Assembly: GCF_964355755.1 (NCBI RefSeq)
Contig: NC_092675.1
Location: 15,391,312 to 15,455,311 of the forward strand
Length of the DNA stretch: 64,000 nucleotides
Reading direction: 5' to 3'
Source of the DNA: Antedon mediterranea
Taxonomy: Eukaryota > Echinodermata > Crinoidea > Comatulida > Antedonidae
In this document: positions 58,432-64,000 of the stretch, piece after piece
Numbering within the stretch: position 1 is the first letter of the stretch
Layout: each line of letters opens with the position of its first letter
Translations under genes and position numbers: made by a program
The notes under the pieces: model-generated
Told to the model about the DNA's origin: nothing
What the model saw: only the letters and a program-made list of their open reading frames with translations
The model's database searches: none

Positions 58432-60345
58432 ACTTAAAAAGCACCATACTGAACAACCATAGTTGATAGATGGGAGAACTATCGATCTCCACAGAGTATC
58501 CCCATAATATACTCTGTTAAAGTTATCAAAGCTACTGATAATTGATTTAACGTACGCTAATAATCTTTGACCTTTTTTTATAACATTCTCAATTTGTATA
58601 TGGTCATTTAATTTACGAGAAATATGTACACCGAGATATTTATATGATTCAGTTTCAGATATAAAGCCATTACCTAATTTCCATTGTCTTACTTTATCAA
58701 CATGTTTACCAGTTATCAGTATATTTGACTTTTCAAAATTAAAGCATAATTTCCATTCCTTAGCAAAATTTCCTGCAAGGTCTAACATTCTTTTCATTTC
58801 CAGTTCATTGTTAGCTAATAATACAATATCATCAGCCCAAAAAAGGCTACCCATTCATGTATCATTTACTCTAATACCTATATCCTTGGATCTTAACATT
58901 TTGGTAAACTCATTTATGTAGATGCTAAATAAAACAGGTGATAAAACGCACCCTTGCTTTACTCCTTGATCAATATCAAAAATATCTGTATCAATTATAC
59001 CAGAGGAGACTTTACCTTTAACATTAGCATAAAGCTTATCAATCATCCTCCATACCTTTCCTCTTATTCCTGTATTCCAAATTGATTTCATTAAGCCGTC
59101 TCTCCATCATACACTATCAAATGCTTTTCGGAAGTCCAAGAAGGCCATGTATGTATGCTTACCCTGTTGTAAGCGACAAGTTGCTATACTCTTTAAAACA
59201 AAGATATGATCTTCGCATCTATACGAAGGTCGAAAGCCTCCCTGGACTTCCGAAAGAATAGCATTGTCTTCAAGATAGAGAGAGATATTTTTGGCAACTA
59301 TCCTATTAAAGATTTTGGATATACAAGAGGTTAACGATATCCCTCGATAATTATTGAGATCATTGCGATCCCCTTTTTTGTAAATAGGAACAATTACACT
59401 AATATTCCACTCGCTTGGTATTTGTTCTAGTTTTAAAATTTGTAAAAATAGGTCTAATATAGATCTGATTAATTTGTCGCCACCATTCTTAATTAATTCA
59501 TTTGTTATATTATCTAGACCTGGTGACTTATTATTCTTTGCCATTAGTATAGCCTCTTTTACAATATCATAATCTATCTTAACATCATACAAACAATTTT
59601 CGTCAACATCTTTATCATATGTACAATTTGTTTTTGTTTGATTTCTAATATTATTAACAAAACGACTTGTAAGGTAAGTACCGCAATCATTAAGATTCAT
59701 ATTGGCTTTGCCAAGATTTTCCCAGTAATCTTTTACAACCTCATTCATTTTCCCTTTTTCGACAATGTTTTCACCAGAGTCTCTTGATTTAATACATTGA
59801 ATATTTTTACTGTTATTTGTATTGCCTTTTAGCACTTTCCAAAAGTCTTTACAAGATTTACCACCTTTGTTTGCAATTTCAATAGATTTGCTAACACGTT
59901 TTTCTGTGATTTTCTGAGCAACAAGTTGCTTAACATGTTTCTGTGTCTCTTTATAATGTTCCCACAGTGTAACGCCATTATCATAATTCATATTATTATT
60001 TGTGTTATTATTATCAGTACAGTTCCTATTAGTAATTTTATTATTTTTAACCCATGTTCTGTGTTCTCGCGACGCAATTTTCCTTTTTTTGATGGCATCG
60101 TCTATCTCTTTGTCAAACCACGGTTTGTTTTTATTATTTACACGTCTAATTCCGATACCTTCAGTGGCTGCCTCGATAATTTTTTCCTTCCACAAATCCC
60201 ATGTAGTATCGATATTCTTTTCGTTACTAACATTCCAGTCATTAAATTTTTCTTCAACTTTTTGTTGATAAAAGGAATAATCTTGGTTATGTTTAATATC
60301 CCAAATTGGTTTATTGATTACTTGTCTGTTGATTACTTATGTTAA
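58432..60345 (-). pseudogene. Outer LINE ORF2, 5' part (RT), two in-frame TGA
   Basis: Reverse transcriptase of the outer LINE. From its truncated start (PIWDIKHNQDYSFYQQ) it runs through NKSPGLDNITNELIKNGGDK and YKKGDRNDLNNYRGISLTS to FLDFRKAFDSV, where a TGA (59,107-59,109) falls. It continues WRDGLMKSI, GVKQGCVLSPVLFSIYINEF, a second TGA (58,855-58,857), then the catalytic FWADDIVLLANN and YKYLGVHISRKL. It breaks off at SRIDID where the Tx1-like element entered. Otherwise one frame is kept over 1.9 kb, so decay is slight. Confidence 0.88.
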
Positions 60346-60510
60346 GATTATTTAGTGTTAACAGTACAAAGTATATTCTTGTGATATATATTCTTTTTCT
60401 TTACTCACCACCACCAGTCAGTTTAGTAACGGTCGAATGATCTCGAGAAACAATAGTCTAGCTGCTATTGTGGTCACGGCCACGCGGATCAATTGTGTTG
60501 CTATATTTAT

Positions 60511-60543
60511 ATCAGGGAAGAGTTAATTTAACTCTTCCCTGAT
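60511..60543. repeat. Perfect 16-bp hairpin, 1-nt centre
   Basis: ATCAGGGAAGAGTTAA and TTAACTCTTCCCTGAT around a single T. It lies between the end of the outer LINE and a dispersed repeat. Confidence 0.95.
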
Positions 60544-60649
60544 TTATATCATAAACTACCTTTGCTTACAATAACAACGTGAAATCTTTTTTGCAAGTCA
60601 TTCATCGAAATGAAGCATTGTGGGCAATCCAATCTGAGAGATTATCGAT

Positions 60650-60830
60650 ATAATTTACACATTATGGTTAATTCTGACATAAGTGAGCACAATGGAACAA
60701 CTTCGGTACAAATCTCTACCTGATCTATCGCAGATATGTACCGTGAAATGTAAATTTTATAACTTTAGTCTATTACGATATTGTTCCACATTTCTATCTT
60801 AGGAAGATATAAAGAGTTTTTTAACAAATT
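60650..60830 (+). repeat. Dispersed repeat, partner at 15,440-15,690
   Basis: Same ordered words as 15,440-15,610 (ATTCTGACATAAGTGAGCAC, TATTACGATATTGTTC, CTTAGGAAGATAT). Confidence 0.65.
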
Positions 60831-61201
60831 TATAATTTATAATTACGCGGTCAAACTAATTCACGATGAGTTCATCATCATTCATCATTAAAATTTATCC
60901 AATAGAACAATATTGCAATGTCATAAAAAATAGATCATTTTTCATTCATTTTATCAGTACAAAGTATCATTAATTAGGTTCACTAGTATTTTAAATATTT
61001 TATCAAGGGTTTAATTTATTTTTAGCAATATATACAATAGTATTAATTTAAATGCATTTATTTATTTACTTATAAGAATCCTATATAACATGCAGAATGT
61101 CCATCACGAAAAACAAATAAAAATGGTCGCTCCATAAAAAAGAAAATATTTAACCCGTAAACATCAAAAAGTTATTTAAAACATTAAAAAAACAGTGCAT
61201 T

Positions 61202-61324
61202 TTATTGAGAGTTAAGCAGATCAACAATATAAGGTACAGCAGACCATTTATATTTGTCGGTTTTACATTTAGGCCGCTTCAAGATTTCAACCATTTTCGC
61301 TTGCGGCAAGGAGGGAGCATATCC
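61202..61324 (-). CDS. Candidate terminal exon of an unidentified gene
   Basis: On the minus strand, acceptor TTTGCACAG (61,325-61,333) is followed by 40 codons and TAA (61,202-61,204), 123 nt in phase 0. The peptide begins GYAPSLPQAKMVEILKRPKC and continues KTDKYKWSAVPYIVDLLNSQ. The stop overlaps an AATAAA polyadenylation signal, as in a real last exon. The A/T-poor, varied codon use differs from the surrounding DNA. I do not recognise the family. Upstream exons were not found up to 64,000 and could lie outside the window. It could also be part of a transposon gene. Confidence 0.4.
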   Translation of the reverse strand, partial: GYAPSLPQAKMVEILKRPKCKTDKYKWSAVPYIVDLLNSQ

Positions 61325-61372
61325 CTGTGCAAAGACGATTTTAGATTATAAATTATAGATTGACTTATAAGG

Positions 61373-61425
61373 TGGGTTACTATTAGAAGGGGGGTTACTA
61401 TTAGAGTGTGGGTTACTATTAGAAA
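61373..61425. repeat. Short tandem repeat
   Basis: GGGTTACTATTAGA occurs three times in about 55 bp. Confidence 0.85.
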
Positions 61426-61429
61426 ATAT

Positions 61430-62540
61430 ACGGTACCCTAAAAATAAACAAGGCAATGGCTGCAGTCGCCTTCTCAAATTTGAGTTAGTGTTTACCGACC
61501 GACCAACAGAGTCGTGTTTCCATCCGACTAAAAATGTCAAAACTAATTTTCAAAAGGTACATAGTAATTGAATGTATATGATATACTAAAGTTATATTTA
61601 GGCATATATTAGGATGAACTGTGTATAATTTAAGGTTTTATAAAATTATTTTGGGTGAATTCATTAATCCATTATTATCTTCAAGTTGTGATCTCTAATT
61701 TTCTTTAACTTTTAATATCCGAACTATATTTTATGTTACTGACTGTATATTATCTTATTTAAAAAATATATTCATTTTATAAGATTAATACATTAATAAT
61801 ATTTCAATAGATAAAATTATTAAATAGGCCTAATAACAGTTAATCAATCATTGTAAAAATGTGTACTTCTGAAGTTCTGCTAATTTTATTTTCCGATATT
61901 GTGAAAGAGCATATTATGGTTAATCAATTATTAACGATTTAGATATCAAGTGTGCTCAATTGTCAAATTATGACTACTGATTATATCCGATTATAAAATA
62001 GATTATTAATACTATAGTAATACAGACGCATGCAGCTACAATACGGTACGACTGCACTGCTCAGATGTTAAAAATAAGCACAGGGGTCGTGAAACACACG
62101 GTCAGTCTGTGGTTCTTTTTTGGCCAGCCTGTGGTCCAAGGGCGCTAGACTTTTGGCCAGCCTGTGATCCCGAGGGCGCTAGAAATTTTCGGCAGCACGC
62201 ACGAGCAGGTAAATGTTTTTCTCAAAAACTATAGAGGGCGCTCCCCAACGTTTATTAACACAGTTTTATTTCGCCCGGCGATCCCATTCAAAATTGGAGT
62301 ATCAGTTTATGGACTGATTATTTTTCACGCTGCTGCTCTAGCCCGCTACACGTCCCATTAGGACTACTCAATCAGAAGCTAAATCAAGCAGCAGTTATAG
62401 TTCTAAGGACGACAGTTTTGCGAAAATGGAAACTCCACTATAATTTATTGATTCCAGCTGCTACAGTAGACCCAAAAAACGTCTGGGAAAAGAGTCTATT
62501 AGGACATGTCATGCTAAATACAAATCCCAAAGCATTTCTG
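61430..62540. other. Intergenic, nothing recognised
   Basis: No ORF or element recognised. At 62,120-62,190 there is a small duplication (TGGCCAGCCTGTG followed by GGGCGCTAGA, twice). Confidence 0.4.
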
Positions 62541-62544
62541 GTAT

Positions 62545-62880
62545 ATTCACTGTCAGATATTCATTGAATTATTATCGAAACAGTTCATTAAAGTTTGTGT
62601 TTGTAATAGGATACTTCACACTTGAAATATCTAGGGTGATGAAGTGACCCCTAGGCTTGACCTTAGCAATAAAATTAACTAAATTGAGTATTCACTTCTG
62701 TAACAAAAAAATAATATTTATTCATATATAAAAAGAGAAAAGAAACCCAAAAACCATTTTCGGGCAGACAATTTAAGTATTTGTTGCTTTAAATTACATT
62801 TTTTCAGGTAAAATAAATATTATATGACAATAAAATGACACATTCAAAAACATTTGAAATAAAAAATATTTTTCAATAAG
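62545..62880 (+). repeat. Dispersed repeat, partner at 41,555-42,058
   Basis: See 41,555-42,058; this copy is shorter and ends at AAAAATATTTTTCA. Confidence 0.8.
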
Positions 62881-63325
62881 CGAGCAGCGTTTTTTGTAAG
62901 AAATATTTCTTGTTTTAAATAGCGATTAATATCAATGTTTTAAAAACAATTGTCAATCGTAATTTGCTTTTATAGGCCTATAAGAATGATTTTAATGCTA
63001 TATTAAAATCGGCTTGGTCATGAAATCATGAAAATATCCTCTATAAACATTTATTAGTAATTACTTCAGTTCAGTTTCATTAACATTTTGTTTTTGTATA
63101 TTAATTATCATTAAAAATGTAATATTTGAATCATCATCTTTGGTTATTAGTTTAGAGATGTATGCAGCCAGTTTGTAGTTTAAACGTAACAGCACGTATA
63201 ACCAAGCAATCATTTTGAAGTTAATCTAACGTGGTATGATATAGCAGCCAAGAACACAAACACATTTATTAATTCATTTTAAGCTTCATTTTCCTTCTTT
63301 GTAGTTTAAGTTAGCTTTCACTCTA

Positions 63326-63605
63326 GGGGTCTAGGACAAATAACCCCTGGACAACTACCACCCGGACAACTACCACCCGGACAATAACCCCCTGAACAAT
63401 CACTCTCCTAGGACAACTACCCCCCGGGCAACTACCCTCTTAGGACAACTACCCCTAGGACAATTACCCCCTAGGACAACTACCCCCTAGGACAACTACC
63501 CTCTAGGACAACTACCTCCTAGGACAACTACCCTCTAGGACAACTATCCCTAGGACAATTACCCCCTAGGAAAACTACCCTCTAGCTATACCCACTAGGA
63601 ACAAC
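63326..63605. repeat. Minisatellite, about 17-bp C-rich unit
   Basis: Variants of CCCTAGGACAACTACC repeat about 16 times with frequent length and base changes. The strand bias (A/C-rich on plus) is strong. Confidence 0.9.
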
Positions 63606-64000
63606 TACAGCATACGATTGGTAACCAAATTAACAAGCTGCTTCTTTTGGTGCTAATTGTATTGTAAAATCAAATGGTGTGTAAAGAGGGGACTGCGAGG
63701 GGTTGTACCACACTATATATTTAACAATATTAGAGGTGAAATTATTAAAATATCGACGTATGTACCTAACATTTGTAGTATATTTTGTAATAACTGTAGC
63801 GATATTAATTTTTTTTAAAACTTCTAGGACAAACTATGAAAAACGATTTCCTCAATTGGCGCAGTTAGCTATGTTTTCAAAATAGGAAGACTAAGAAATG
63901 TATGAACTGTCAAACGGGGGAGAGAGAGATTGATTTTCAAATCGTCTAATGTAATCAATTGTTTTATAGTGTAGGTTTTTTTTAATCTAAAGTAAAATTA
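63606..64000. other. Intergenic, nothing recognised
   Basis: A/T-rich, with no splice-bounded or long ORF that I can support. Confidence 0.4.

Larger units (their letters stand above)
52117..60345 (-). mobile_element. Outer LINE, 5'-truncated, split by a Tx1-like LINE
   Basis: Minus-strand non-LTR element. Its coding part runs 60,345-58,432, is broken by the inserted element (53,357-58,415 plus duplication) and resumes 53,356-52,472. The 3' UTR has two poly-C runs on the plus strand (52,270-52,283; 52,412-52,431) and ends with an (AAAT)n tail at 52,125-52,150. No endonuclease domain is left. The clade is not certain; RT motifs point to the Jockey/CR1/I group. Confidence 0.85.

Noticed and set aside
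59926-60345. 139-codon plus-strand ORF
   Set aside because: Antisense shadow of the outer LINE.
1-64000. CRISPR arrays, bacterial operons or defence genes
   Set aside because: Tandem arrays have no spacers, and the sequence has introns, SINEs and LINEs, so it is animal nuclear DNA.

Overview
This is a window of A/T-rich, intron-rich animal nuclear DNA. There are no operons and no dense ORFs. It holds one recognisable host gene with GT-AG introns plus many kinds of retrotransposons, SINEs, TIR elements and satellites. The host gene is ovoA, the ovothiol synthase common in marine invertebrates. The repeat content suits an echinoderm or similar marine invertebrate, but this species guess is an inference only.

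Host gene. ovoA (5-histidylcysteine sulfoxide synthase) lies on the minus strand from about 42,981 down to at least 3,254. I could place 17 exons (about 715 codons). Their donors, acceptors and reading phases join without conflict. They encode in order the DinB-like N-terminal domain (exons 1-6, with an HX3HXE iron site), the FGE-sulfatase-like domain (exons 7-13) and most of a class I methyltransferase domain (exons 14-17). The last part of the methyltransferase domain was not found and probably lies left of position 1. The introns are swollen by mobile DNA, the largest being 13.8 kb (22,786-36,591). A possible last exon of a second, unidentified minus-strand gene lies at 61,202-61,324.

Layout. 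1-3,253: no secure exon, small repeats. 3.5-22.8 kb: ovoA exons 3-16, with introns holding SINEs, a decayed LINE with a YADD motif, a non-autonomous hAT element with a perfect 8-bp target duplication, and a Penelope-like fragment between inverted repeats. 22.8-36.6 kb: one intron with an RTE fragment, a decayed Tx1-like LINE, a LINE 3' end, a cluster of tRNA-like repeats set in (TA)n, and a broken Ty3/gypsy-like element that itself carries a SINE and a LINE fragment. 36.7-42.9 kb: ovoA intron 1, with a LINE 3' end, a 1.17-kb palindrome and 33 perfect copies of a 19-bp satellite. 43-52 kb: upstream of the first ovoA exon found, with a 2.4-kb TIR element, a fold-back element and a 75-bp minisatellite. 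52.1-60.3 kb: an older LINE split by a nearly intact Tx1-like LINE, with a 16-bp target duplication. 60.4-64 kb: mostly unassigned sequence, the candidate exon and a minisatellite.

No undescribed defence or biosynthetic system is apparent. The strongest results are the ovoA gene model, the dated order of nested insertions and several long inverted repeats.
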